A DNA stretch of 64,000 bases, from positions 43,316,839 through 43,380,838 of the forward strand of contig OU015532.1 in the NCBI GenBank assembly GCA_907165065.1, in the 5' to 3' direction. Below are positions 26,991 through 37,754 of this stretch, one piece after another. Within the stretch, counting starts at the first letter, position 1, and the number at the start of each line of letters is the position of its first letter. This DNA is from Caprimulgus europaeus. Taxonomy: Eukaryota > Chordata > Aves > Caprimulgiformes > Caprimulgidae. The translations under genes were made by a program, and so were the position numbers. Below the pieces are notes generated by a model. The model saw only the letters and a program-made list of their open reading frames with translations, did not search any database and was not told the origin of the DNA.

Positions 26991-27294
26991 TCTGTTCTAA
27001 AGTGAAGTGCCCTGCACTAACAATAAAGCATGCCATTTAATTTATTCTAAATTAAACTGCAGCATCTCAGGCTTTGAATATCCACAAGATATTAAAGAGC
27101 CCAAGAGTATTTTTATGGTATTTAATAAATTTTAGTAATTTAATACTTATTAGCAATAATTTAGCATTCCCACTATTGTCCATGTGGCTGGGATTTCCAA
27201 GAATGATCAGAAGATCATCAGACAGGCATGAAAACAAGTGTATGCAGCAGTACAGCCCAAATGCTTTATGTTCACTGCTAGTGATCCTCATGTA

Positions 27295-27386
27295 GAATCA
27301 CAGCATGGTGGGGTTTGGAAGAGACCTCAGGAGACCATCTAGTCCAACCCCCCTGCCAAAGCAGGTTCCCTACACCAGGTTACAGA
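27295..27386 (-). mobile_element. CR1 LINE, very short 3' end fragment
   Basis: The segment starts AGAATCACAGCATGGTGGGG, followed by GAGACCTCAGGAGACCATC and TCCAACCCCCCTGCCAAAGC. It is the same CR1 subfamily as the copy about 400 bp to the left, since both share CCTGCCAAAGCAGGTTCCCT. They are separate insertions or a split pair. Confidence 0.82.
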
Positions 27387-30300
27387 AGACATGTTATTTC
27401 CTCCAAGTATTTTCTATAACAAATTGGTTCCCCTTGTATTTTACACAGTTTAATTTTGAGGAAAATTGCTCTATGAAGACCCCTATGTCTTTCAGAAGCT
27501 CAGAGGAGCAAAGAAAAAAACACTGTGCTTACTGAAGACAGTCAGAGATCATCTTGCCAATGACTGCAGACTCCACAGCCCCTCCTTCTTTCATAGAAGC
27601 TTCACTGGTAAAGCCATAAAACCTGGTTCTGAGATACACAGACAGGAGATCTCCAAGAACAAACCACATGCCTAAAACATCATTTGGAATATATGTGAGC
27701 AAGCACACAGCTCCAGGTGATGTTGAGATATTAAAGGATAAAGTTAAACCCATTAGATAGATGGAAATTGTTCTAGTAAAATATAAACTAAACTGAGCAG
27801 GTATATTGTTAGAAATACCCATTGTACACTACAGATAGAAAAACTGGTAGTTAAAGATTTAAGATTTAAACAATGTACCTTTGTCTGACAAGAAGAATGT
27901 AGCCATCAAAAAGCAGAAGTGGAACTGATAAATTGCCAGCTCAGTTAGCCAACCCTGAAGAGCTGCTCCAACTTGCCAAAAGACTGTGACCCTAGAGGAA
28001 AGTTAATTCTGGCAGGGTGAGATTGAAACCACCCACTCACACACCCCCCACTCAATCCATGCCACCGCCACTAAAGAAATAAGCAGAGTAGTAAGACTGA
28101 GCTTACATACTAATGGTAAATGGATTTTAACCAATCAGTTATTAAAATAATGATGCATATGTATCAGGAGGCTGAACACATGAATGCTTTGTGTATAAAT
28201 AACCATGGATGTAAAGACTCAGACATGCACACGTCCACAATACAAGGAAATACCTCCACTCTCTGTGGACTGGCTCTTGCACACCGGGGGACAGACCCAG
28301 TTTTGAGGACAACACAGGGACTTTCTAATTCCTTTCCTTGTTTACACTCCAACTTTTTCCCCATCTCTCTGCAACACAGAGATTATGATGCCAACATCTT
28401 CCTAAACTGCATGAAACAGCACTGTGCAGGAGGCCCCAGAAACACCATCCCGGATAGAAGACCTGAACTGTACTAGCAGTTTTATTTACAATATTGATTT
28501 GATTCACACCAAGTGCTGCTCCATTCCTGCTAACCCTTTTCATGTCTCCACTTGAAAAACTGAGCAAACTTCTAAAAATGTTATGCAAAACCAAAACCAA
28601 CAACAATAAAAAAGCTGATTTTTCCCTTTTTGCACTGCATCAACTCAGCTAAACAAACAAGACAACTCAAGAGAGTCCTAGTTTGGTGAGCAATCGAACT
28701 ATGGAGCACTGGAATTTGAACAATGTTATAACAACAACAAAATCAGTAAAAAAAGGTGATGTGACTCATATCCAGCATAGTTCCCAGCTCCAAACTTAAA
28801 AGACAAGTGCTGGAGGAACAGGGCTATGTTCAGGGTTAAGCTACAGGGCCACATGAATTTCTGACAGCGTACCTGATCAGCTATATATTTAAATTCTCCT
28901 CAAACAACATGATTTGCCTTCCCTTAACTCCCATTTGTGGTACCTCTATATGAGCTTTATGACCATTCTCAGGGGTTCTAGCTCTCCTTGGGTTAAAAAC
29001 AAGCAAACAAACAAAACCAGAAAGTGTTTTGCATAAAGACAACCTCAAGTTTCCTTGCAGCAATATCTAAATGAACAGAAAATTGGAAATAAAGTTACAT
29101 TGCACTGGAATCTTTAAACAAGGCTAACCCACAAACAAAAACAGTCCACTGAGGTATAACAAACAATTATCTTAAGTATGATTAATCAAAACAATGAAAA
29201 AAGCGATACTAGAATCCATTTTTTCGCTGTTTTTCATTCTGAGTCCTGGATTATGCTTTAAACAAACAACAACAAAGAAACCCAACCCAAAAGCATCTCA
29301 ATTTATGACACTAGAATCACGTAGATTCCTGGCATTGGAGCACCATCAGTCTTCAACTAAGTGCCCAAGAATATGAAGAAAAAACCCAACCAAACAAACA
29401 AAAAAAACCACTAAAAAAAGCCTTAGGAGGAGAGAAAGTAAGTTTATGATGCAACTATGCAACAGAGTCCAAAACTAATACCATGAAGGCACTTTCATTA
29501 TACTCTTCAAAGTTTTTAAGATATTCCCCACAGTATTATTCTGCAAGCTGAAGTTTTCTCTTTACTAAGGCCAGTGAGATTTGGAAAGTAATTCCAAAGC
29601 ACATCATCTGCAGATGCACTAGACACACTGCTCTAAGCTGTATCCACAGCTCAAAGTGCTTCCACATAAATCAGAGAAGGATTCCTAAAGAAAAATAACT
29701 TGTATTCGTGCTTTATGATGAAAAATTTCAATGGCATGTTTTAAATTGAAATGACAAACAGCTCAGGAAAATTTAACTACATTACAAAGATGCCAACAGT
29801 ACCTTGTCATTTCGAGATCACATATGACTGCAACAAGGAGCTGATTGTCATTAGAGTCTTAATTTGTCTTCCAGATCTGGATTAAATGAGCTGTAATACT
29901 CTGAAGAGAACTTTTCAGTCAAAATTAATACATTAAATTGATATTTATGGCAAAATAATGAGGAAGTGGAAGAGAAACTTGCAGATATCAACTCCTAAAG
30001 GTCAGAAAATGAATGGTAAATATAAGAAGGGAAATAATAAAGTAAAAGTAAGTGATCAGCTGTGCCTGGAGTCTGACAGTTTCATTTACCAATGAGAATA
30101 TGGAGCACTTTCATGACTGTTATTACCATTACCACATAAACTTAATAAATTTTTGAGAAGAGAGATATTAATTCCAATCTAGAAGACAGGAAGAGAATAA
30201 ATTTAATTTCACAAACTTGTAAGATAAGTCAAACAGCAGCACTGAGATCCAGAATATTAAAAGTTGGTTTTCCCAGTTCCATACTCAGACCATGGCACCT

Positions 30301-32429
30301 TATGCCAAGTACTGCACACAGCAGAAAATAAGGGACAGAGAGAAAAGAGAGAACTCAAGCAACAGAGAGACAAGTAGAGTGATACAGAATTCAGATTAAC
30401 CCCTTCAGAGAATTATTCTTGTTTAGATAGGAAAGTAAAGGAATTTTCAATTCAAAATCCCCGCATTTACATTAAAAGTCACCTCAAGGTTCCCCAGGCA
30501 CCACAGCCAAGTGTCCCCTAGTGACATCATACACGCAAGAGAAATTTGGGAGCACCAACACTGCTGAGTAGCAGAAGCAGCGTCGGGTACCCACAAGATG
30601 AAGACAAATTATTTTATACATTCAAAGCTGCAAGTAAGGCATGTGCACCTTAGCCAAGTGAGAAAAGAAAAAACAACTGGAAGCAAGAACATATTTTTTT
30701 AAAAATGCAGTTCATATCATTTCCTGCTCACATGGAAATAATCAAATGAGGTTAACAAGCCAAAAAATGCAAAAGTGATCTACACAGAAGCTGAAGTTTT
30801 CACGCACAGATGTATCGGAACCAAAGAGGATGTGGGCGACAAAGAAAATTCTGACTCTGAACAAAGAAACACAATCAATTCCTGATACCCTTCCCTTCTT
30901 GGCCTTGAACTGAGACTGTGGGAGAAATATAAAGGGAGGGGGAAAGTATCCAAAACATGGGTCAGAGTCTCCTCTGGGCAATCCTGTGCTGCTCAAGGCA
31001 GAGAATTAGTGCTCCACAGCAGGAAGGGGGCAGCCGGAATCGCGCTGCTGGGGCAGCCCCCGAGACCTCCTGAGAACATGTGAAGTGGAGCTGAGTGAGC
31101 TCACAGGTTTAGATGATTCTCTCCATGCTCAGGCCTAGCACACCTGCACACCTTCAACAAACAGCTTACAGAAACTGGAGACAACAAGTAAGTTACTAGA
31201 CAACAATCCTAGTCAGAGTTATTAACAACCAGCATTAAAGCCCGAGAGGCAGACAAGTAGGTCTCCTCTTGTTTTAAGCAACTCAATCAAGGGGTCTTTC
31301 ATTAAGTGACTACTCTTACCATTTAACCACTTTTCATTAAAATATTTCTAATATCAATCCTCTTCCACTGCACATCACCTCACTATTCACTGTTGAAAAC
31401 CACAATTCTTTTTGTCCTCGCCTCATTAATATTTTGTTTCCATCACCCTCCTTGCTAGGTCAGTGCAGGGCTACTACCACAAAACACAGAAGGCAACTAT
31501 TAACATCCATGATGCCTTCTATCAGGTCTCCAACAATAAAAACTCAATAAGGGAAGAAAAAAACCCAAAAGTTCCTTAACACTAGTTGTACTCATCGTAC
31601 TATCAAGTATTAACATCAACAATAACTCGGTAAGAGTGTTGAATTCAGTTAGCTTGCTAACCATGGCATAAAAAGATACTAAAATTACTTTTGAGAAGTT
31701 TCATTAAAAATTCTGACACACACAAAAAAAAAGAGTAAAACTCTAATTTATGGCAAAGGAATATCATGTTGTTGCCTGCTTTCTTCTAACTGGTTGTTAC
31801 AGCCACGCAAAAGTTAAAAGCGCTGCACAGAAAATGGGAAAGTAGGAAACAACCAAACAAGAATCCAGAGGGTCAGTTATGACTCAGAAAAGGGCAAAAG
31901 AAAGAAAACTAAGAAGAAGCTGTCAGCAAAATAAACATGCCGTGTAAACTCCCCAGCAACTCAATCTGAAAAGGCAAGTCCAGATATTTGGATCCAAATT
32001 CGTTCTTCATTCCAAGTATTAGGAAAAATATAAATACTAATGGACTGCCGTAGTCATTAACACCCACGGTGCCACAACTCAACAGACAAGCACAAGATAC
32101 TTATTTGTTAGAGTCAAAACATCTTTTTTTTTTTTTAAACTGATCCATTTACCTACAGCAACATCAACTGTGGACTACAGAACTAGTAAGCGAGTGTACT
32201 GAAGAGTTCTGAATGTGAGAAATGCCATTACAGCAACTTTCCCGAATCCAAACAAGGATTTTAAATGTAGCAGAGAAATTTCAGGTACTGGTGCCTACGT
32301 CACCCATAAGGCACTGAAATCTGCCTGGGTTTAACCCCAGTCTGAAAACTGACCCAACAACAAAACAAAGCACTCTGCTGGTGGATTGGCAGTAAGCGTG
32401 CATTACCAGCAGGTCATGCTTAGGTCCCA

Positions 32430-32560
32430 TTTTAACATTCCCATCAGCAATTTGCAAGAGGATGGGAGTGGCAAAGGCAAAGAAGCCAGATGACATTTGC
32501 AGATGACACCAAACTGGGTGGAGCAGTAAACAAGGACAAATATAGAAAAAACACATTGAG
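32430..32560 (+). mobile_element. Old CR1 LINE reverse transcriptase fragment
   Basis: The plus strand holds TTTGCAGATGACACCAAACT, coding FADDTKLGG. This is the catalytic F/YADD block of CR1 reverse transcriptase. Just before it is a diverged match to the CR1 sequence for FNI-FINDLDEG. Stops and gaps surround it and no 3' end is present, so it is an ancient internal scrap. Confidence 0.65.
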
Positions 32561-33109
32561 TTTTTATAATCAAGATCTGAGAACATTTCATACAGAGGAG
32601 AAACCGGAGCAGCACTGAGCACTCTCCCTGAAGACTCTGCGTTCACACAGCTGGTCCTCCTGAGGACTAGCACACACCTCAGTAACAACTACTCTTTAAT
32701 CAGCCTCTTATGACAGAGCGATACTGTGAAAGTGTCTATTGCAAAAAATTATCCATAACCATCCAAAACGTCTCTTGAAGACGAAATGCTGGTTTACCAC
32801 AGGAATTGTGTTGCAAAAATTGCTTTCCAAAGACAGCACGGTACTGGCATGATCAGAAGTCACCCCAAAAAAATCTCAACGGACACTACAGAAATCTAGA
32901 GAATTACAGAAATATTGTAGGTGAGAATAAAGCTGTTTCTGTAACTAGTGAATTAACCGGGTCTGCTCCCTCACAAGACAAGAGGGATGGGGTGTCACCC
33001 TCCCAGGGGCACAGACAGACACACTTCATGTGAAACACCACTACACAAGGCAGGGTCCGGCAACACCCGGGGGAAAGCAGGAGGAGTCAGGGGCGCAGAC
33101 ACCGCTCAC

Positions 33110-33224
33110 CTCACGCTGTACTCGGCTACGGCCGGAAAACAACAGCAACAAAACAACATTTACTGTCCCAGCCCCACAGCGCAGCCCGGCCTGACCCGCA
33201 GCGCGGGTGCGCAGAGCCGAGCTC
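33110..33224 (-). other. AMBRA1: Candidate AMBRA1 non-coding first exon, 3' part (donor at 33109)
   Basis: On the minus strand CGTGAG is followed by GTGAGCGG, a consensus donor at the gene-facing edge of the CpG island. The exon's 5' end is unknown and the right coordinate is only nominal. An alternative first exon with its donor at 33847 is listed separately. Confidence 0.35.
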
Positions 33225-33453
33225 GGCCTGTCCGTTGGAGCGGCGGGAAGGAGGGACGGGGCCGGCGGGGAGCGGAGCCTCGGCCTGTCCGTTGGAGCGG
33301 CGGGAAGGAGGGACGGGGCCGGCGGGGTGCGGAGCCTCGGCCTGTCCGTTGGAGCGGCGGGAAGGAGGGATGGGGCCGGCGGGGAGCGGAGCCCCAGCGT
33401 GTTCCGTTGGAGCGGCGGGAAGGAGGGACGGGGCCGGCGAGGAGCGGAGCCCC
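33224..33453. repeat. 57-bp minisatellite, four copies
   Basis: Four head-to-tail units begin at 33224, 33281, 33338 and 33395. Each has the form CGGCCTGTCCGTTGGAGCGG, then CGGGAAGGAGGGACGGGG and CCGGCGGGGAGCGGAGCC. Units 1-3 differ at only a few positions; unit 4 has a one-base insertion and a changed start. A period of 57 is a multiple of three, so all six frames repeat as 19-residue units, which explains the repetitive spurious ORFs here. Every unit carries CCGTTGG, the reverse of a Myb-type CCAACGG core. Confidence 0.95.
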
Positions 33454-33847
33454 GGGCGCCCGAGCTCGGATGTGAACACTCGGTGCTCGGCAGCGGAGCA
33501 GCTCCCCGGGACCCGCTCTCCTCGGAGGTCCCCCCCACTGCTACCTCCCGGCCCCTCCGGCCCAGCGCCGCGGGTTTCCCCCTCCACCGGCTGCGGCCGA
33601 GCCGGGGCAGCGCGGCCCGCACGGAGCGGGGCCCGCCACCACCGCAGCCTCCCCCCGCCGCCGCAAGCCGCGGTCCCGGAGCTGCCGAACAAAGGCCCCA
33701 GCAGCGAGCTCCGGCCCCGCTCCGCCCGCCGCGGGCAGGTGCCCGCCGCCTTCCGGGGAGCCGCCGTTGGGACGGCCGCGCCCGCCCGGGGAGCGGTGGG
33801 GCGGGCCTGGCCTGCAGCCGGGCCGAGCGCGTAGGCCCGGAGCCTAC

Positions 33848-34080
33848 CTGGTGCGGAAGGGCCGGGGCCGGGCGGGCGGAGCGGGGCCGGGGCCAGCGCC
33901 GGGCCCGGAAAGAGCGGCCCCCACTGCTCGGTCGTTGCCGCCGCTCCGAGCTCCGGCCAGGCGAACCAGCCGAGCGCCGAGCCGGACCCGAGGAGCGGCG
34001 CCGGGAGCGGTACCAAGGCCCGAGCAGCCGAAGCTAGAACGCCGCCAGACCGCACCAGCCGAGCGACGAGCTTTTCCACC
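33848..34080 (-). other. AMBRA1: Candidate alternative AMBRA1 non-coding first exon (donor at 33847)
   Basis: The minus strand reads CACCAG then GTAGGCTCC, a strong donor in the middle of the CpG island. Transcripts starting in 33848-34080 could splice from here to the 22008 acceptor. The start coordinate of the exon is not determinable from sequence. Confidence 0.3.
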
Positions 34081-34418
34081 GCGGCGCTGCGCGCGGCCGC
34101 CCGGTGGCGATGGAGGGCAGGCCAGACGAGTCGAGCCCCGAGAGCGGCGCGGGGCGGATGCTGCTGCCGGCCTGGCCTGGCCTGGGCGCGTCCCCGCCGG
34201 ACCGGAGGGCTGCGGCCGGGAGGTTGTGCCAGGCACGCGGTCAGGGGTCAGTGAGCTGGTGCGCGGGGCCGGCCAACCCCCGCGAATCCCTTCGGGACTG
34301 TGCCGGTCAGCACTGGGCCCCGCACGGGCCGGGGGGGCCCCTCGGCCAGGCTCTTCTCATCCGTCGTGTCGGCTCTTCTTCTTACATCTCAACCCTAGCA
34401 CGTTCTCTACGCCTCGTG

Positions 34419-34443
34419 TATATATATATATATATGTATATAT
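34419..34443. repeat. (TA)n microsatellite
   Basis: An alternating TATATA run of about 25 nt lies just outside the CpG island, interrupted once by TG. Confidence 0.9.
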
Positions 34444-34554
34444 AATTCCTTTTTTCCCCTCACGACTGCTACAAAGTGGGAAAAAAAGTAATTAAAACCA
34501 GGGAAGACAAGATAATCAGAGCGAAACACATGTAGAGAGAAAAAGATAAGGGTA

Positions 34555-34665
34555 TCAGATGAGATATAACTGAAAAAAATAGTTTTTCTGAAATAACAGA
34601 ATACCGATATTCAGATGAGATGTAACTGAAAAGATTATTTTCCTGAAATAGCAGAATGCTGATAT
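34555..34665. repeat. Tandem duplication, two copies of a 56-bp AT-rich unit
   Basis: Unit 1 (34555-34610) and unit 2 (34611-34665) share TCAGATGAGAT, TAACTGAAAA, CTGAAATA and CAGAAT in the same order, ending GATAT. They differ at roughly a fifth of positions, so this is an old local duplication. Confidence 0.85.
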
Positions 34666-35929
34666 TTATTGTTATATATTGATCTCCAACATCATAGAAT
34701 AAGGGATGGTGAAGGCACAAACTGCATAGGCAGCCCCTTGGGAAGAGGGACACCCCGCCATGAGAAGCCCCAGCAGAACAAGCTGCTGTGTGTTCCTGCT
34801 TCATCTGCCCTGGAGAAGTGAGAGCCCCAGGGGGGACTTGGCTGTTGGAAGGAAAATCTCAACAAGCCAGAGCACTTCACACCAGTAAGTCAGCAAAGGG
34901 GAGAAAAAAAAGTTAAAAAGCCCCAGAGAGGTAAAGTTCAGGGCTCGAGGTTTGCTGTAATACACAGGGTTGGAGGGAGCAAAGGCAGCCTCAGCACAGC
35001 GGGACTGTCTTCGAGCAGGTGTTGTAAAGGAACACTGGAAAGTGGTGGGATTTTACCAGGAATTTACACAAGTAGTGAAAACTGCGATACCTTGGGCAGT
35101 CACTGTCATCCTCCAACACAAGATAGAGAGTTACCAGACAATTACATGGTCAGGGTGGACTTTACTTTTCAAAGTTCTGGCAACGCACAAGCTTGTAAGT
35201 TCTCTGGAATGCAGCTGGCGAGATGAGGTGAAAGTACAGAGGAGCCAGAAAACAGGAAAGAAACATGAATCTCAGCTGTCAGATCTAAATACTCTCTTAA
35301 CCCCAGGGAAAAAAGTCCAGATTAACTGTTTTGAAAGAATCTGCTTAGGAGTTCATGGGGCAAACTCATCCCTAGATGAGGAAGTTCCATTTCCCAAGCG
35401 AACTGAAGAGTGCTGACATCTGACTCAAGGAAGAACAGTAGTTTTGAGTGGATTGGTTTTGTCTGGTGCAGCTTGGTGCAGTTTTTGCCCAAACTGATAA
35501 GCAGTGAGATCAGTTTTGAAATTAAACTCTGCTAAAGGTGACAGTGGCTGAAGGAAGACAAAACCCAGCAGCAAAAGCGTTCCAGGAAAAGCCCCCACTT
35601 TGAGTTCACTCTGGTCTCGGCACGCACTGAGAGGAGCTATTCATAGCCTGGGTTGAGAAACTCCAGCTCGCTGGTACGTGATGGTGTTTGTACCTACACG
35701 TGGCCAAGTCTCACTTGACCTTAGCGTCACCCACGCAGCTCATTCAGTGTCTGCTGGTGTTTAGATCTAAAGATCAGTATTTTTACCACAGTCAAATGTG
35801 ATTATAAACCATCAGGGACTATATGACAGCAACTCTTACCTTGAAAATGTTGGGTTTTTTTAAGAAAGCAATGCTTGTTTCCTTCTTCAAAGGTAAAAGG
35901 AGCAGGGTTTTTGCCACAGTCAGCAATAG

Positions 35930-35967
35930 AACTACTTGCTACTACATGATAGTAGTAGCAAGTAGTT
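35930..35967. repeat. Perfect inverted repeat: 16-bp stem, 6-nt loop
   Basis: The left arm AACTACTTGCTACTAC (35930-35945) and right arm GTAGTAGCAAGTAGTT (35952-35967) are exact reverse complements around ATGATA. Pairing does not extend beyond the arms. There is no T-run typical of a simple terminator, and no gene is known here. It lies about 200 nt beyond the more distal candidate HARBI1 poly(A) signal. Confidence 0.93.
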
Positions 35968-36176
35968 GTAATTACATCTGTTGTAATGAATCACATCTCA
36001 GATTGTTGTACATAATATTTTACAGTTCTCATCAAAGCTTATGAAAAGATTTTGCTTATCCATCACAAAGCACGCTTGGTTTTCTGTAAAATAGTAAATG
36101 CTTATGGCCACTGCAAACTTGTCAGAACTGTATCTAATCCTGCATCTCCACCCTAAACTCAGGAACATGTCCCATA

Positions 36177-36182
36177 TTTATT
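36177..36182 (-). terminator. HARBI1: Candidate HARBI1 poly(A) signal (AATAAA)
   Basis: A canonical AATAAA on the minus strand would give a 3'UTR of about 1.2 kb. A variant ATTAAA at 36984-36989 would give about 0.4 kb. Sequence alone does not decide between them. Confidence 0.35.
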
Positions 36183-37377
36183 CTTCAAACACGGGGCATG
36201 ATCCAGGCTCATTTCCTCTAAAAGAACAGACAGACCTGCCGTGCCAGACGGCTGCACTGCTATTTTAAGTAGCCACATCTTTCCAGCATTCTGCATTCCC
36301 TACCACTTCTGTTTCATTTACTGCCCAGTAAATAATAAAATCTAAGAAACAAAATTTTCTTAGGCTGCTCTCAAGAGATCCTTAAAAACACTCGCATCTT
36401 CTGGAACGAGAACATGGCCAGGAAACTTTCCAGCCCTGTGCCAGCAACAGCTACGTGCATTAGTCATCTTTTTCCACTGACTAGGTAGGTTGCCAGCAGT
36501 GGTAGAGCAAACCTCAGCTCTGATCTAAATGGAGAACTTTTGCAATCAGTTCCATTTTTTGTGGCCCAGCCAGTTCTTGGTATTTCTTTTACAGTAGCCA
36601 ACAAGATAAGTAGTTATTGACAATTTCTGTTTTGGCAGACATAACCTAGTGAGAACTAGAGTTAAATTCACTAGACAATTTCCTAATATCAGTTAAGTGA
36701 CTGACAGTCAACCAAAGCTTAACATCTCCAGTCTGTTTGGGAACAAAGAAACGCTCAACTGCTCTTGACCTTCTAGGTATGTGCAAGCACTTAAGTGTGT
36801 ACCCAGCAAAAAAGCCAGACCTCTCCCAGAACACAATTCTCAGCTCTCAGAAGAATCACTGGGTTTTGCAAGATGTGCAAAACTGGAAAATGGTATTTAG
36901 AAAGAATTTATATGTGCAAATGAAGAGATAAATGTTTGCTGTGCTGCTCATGAATTTGGGGTAGACATGAGTCCACATGGAAGTTTAATTTGTGTGGAAT
37001 ACTGTTTAAAAATCCAGCATAAATGTTTTTGGGTTACAAAGTGGCATGAAATTGTTGCTTTGTAAAACAGTGTGAGGCTTACAGATTTTTCAGAATTATC
37101 AGACAACTTCCCAAGTTTCTCCACTGATCTCACATTAGTCATTGTTCTCTAAATCAGATGAAAGGAGAGTCTATAAGCATCACAATAGTAAAAAATTTAG
37201 CAATTAAATTGCATCTCTGGAGAGATCGAGAGAAGTTCAGAATATTGGCTGAAATGAAAAGAGTAAAGTGTCTCCTCGTCTCACGTCTGCTTAGTCCTTA
37301 CAAACTTGAGGAAGGGGCAAATTTCCTCTGTATATCTTCCCAGATGAACCATTAGAAGCCTTCCCTCTGTCCCAGCA

Positions 37378-37754
37378 TTAGCTAAAATGAGTCAGTAAAA
37401 GCTCCTGACGAATACGACAGGCTTCCGAGTCCATCGATTCCATCTGCTCGTACTCTTCTTCCGGCTGTTCCATGTGTCCTGCGGCTGGAGAAGACCACAC
37501 ATCCAGCCCATGCTCCAGGGAGATGTTATGGAGCACACAGCAGGCCAGAATGATGTGGCTGGATTTCTCTGGAGAATACTGCAGGGTGCCTTTGGACCCA
37601 TCCAGGCAGCGGAAACGCGACCGAATGGTTCTGAACGTCCGCTCAATGACATTGTGGGTGGCAGAATGTGCCATGTTGTAGCGATACTCAGCTGGTGTCT
37701 CGGGGATGTGCAGAGGGGTCATCAACCACGTTCGGAGGAAGAAGGAGCTGTCAC
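37378..37754 (-). CDS. HARBI1: HARBI1 second coding exon (residues 224-348 and stop)
   Basis: It opens [20 protein letters not shown], contains the catalytic Glu in VIERTFRT and [11 protein letters not shown], and ends LLLTHFS at TAA 37378-37380. The acceptor is CTAACAG. Confidence 0.96.

Larger units (their letters stand above)
22009..33109 (-). other. AMBRA1: AMBRA1 5'UTR intron
   Basis: This runs from the acceptor of the first coding exon to the CpG island. It is AT-rich with no recognisable coding exon. It contains two short minus-strand CR1 3' ends near 26829 and 27295, one old CR1 reverse transcriptase scrap near 32430, T/G-rich low-complexity runs at about 24950-25000 and 25360-25430, and A-rich runs around 29380. 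I see no other feature I can support. Confidence 0.7.
33070..34340. promoter_or_regulatory. AMBRA1: CpG island at the AMBRA1 5' end
   Basis: The sequence changes sharply from AT-rich to very GC- and CpG-rich (many CGGCG, GCGGGC and CCCCGCC runs) and returns to AT-rich after about 34340. It sits about 11 kb upstream of the AMBRA1 start codon in the right orientation for its promoter. It holds a 57-bp minisatellite and two good minus-strand splice donors. The several long open frames here on both strands are a consequence of GC richness, not genes. A divergent plus-strand transcript is possible but not shown. Confidence 0.8.
34340..37377. other. Region between the AMBRA1 CpG island and the HARBI1 stop codon
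   Basis: This is AT-rich sequence with no recognisable gene. It should include the HARBI1 3'UTR at its right end. Candidate minus-strand poly(A) signals are ATTAAA at 36984-36989 and AATAAA at 36177-36182. It also holds the (TA)n run, the 56-bp duplication and a perfect hairpin at 35930-35967. A 148-codon open frame at 34970-35416 does not begin with ATG and looks like chance. Confidence 0.6.

Noticed and set aside
33126-34495. Several long open frames on both strands in the AMBRA1 CpG island (up to 317 codons)
   Set aside because: GC-rich sequence lacks stops; the frames overlap on both strands and consist of Arg/Ala/Gly/Pro-rich text and the 57-bp minisatellite.
34970-35416. 148-codon open frame on the plus strand between AMBRA1 and HARBI1
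   Set aside because: It begins at TTG rather than ATG, shows no recognisable domain, has no splice or promoter context, and its base composition is like the surrounding AT-rich sequence.
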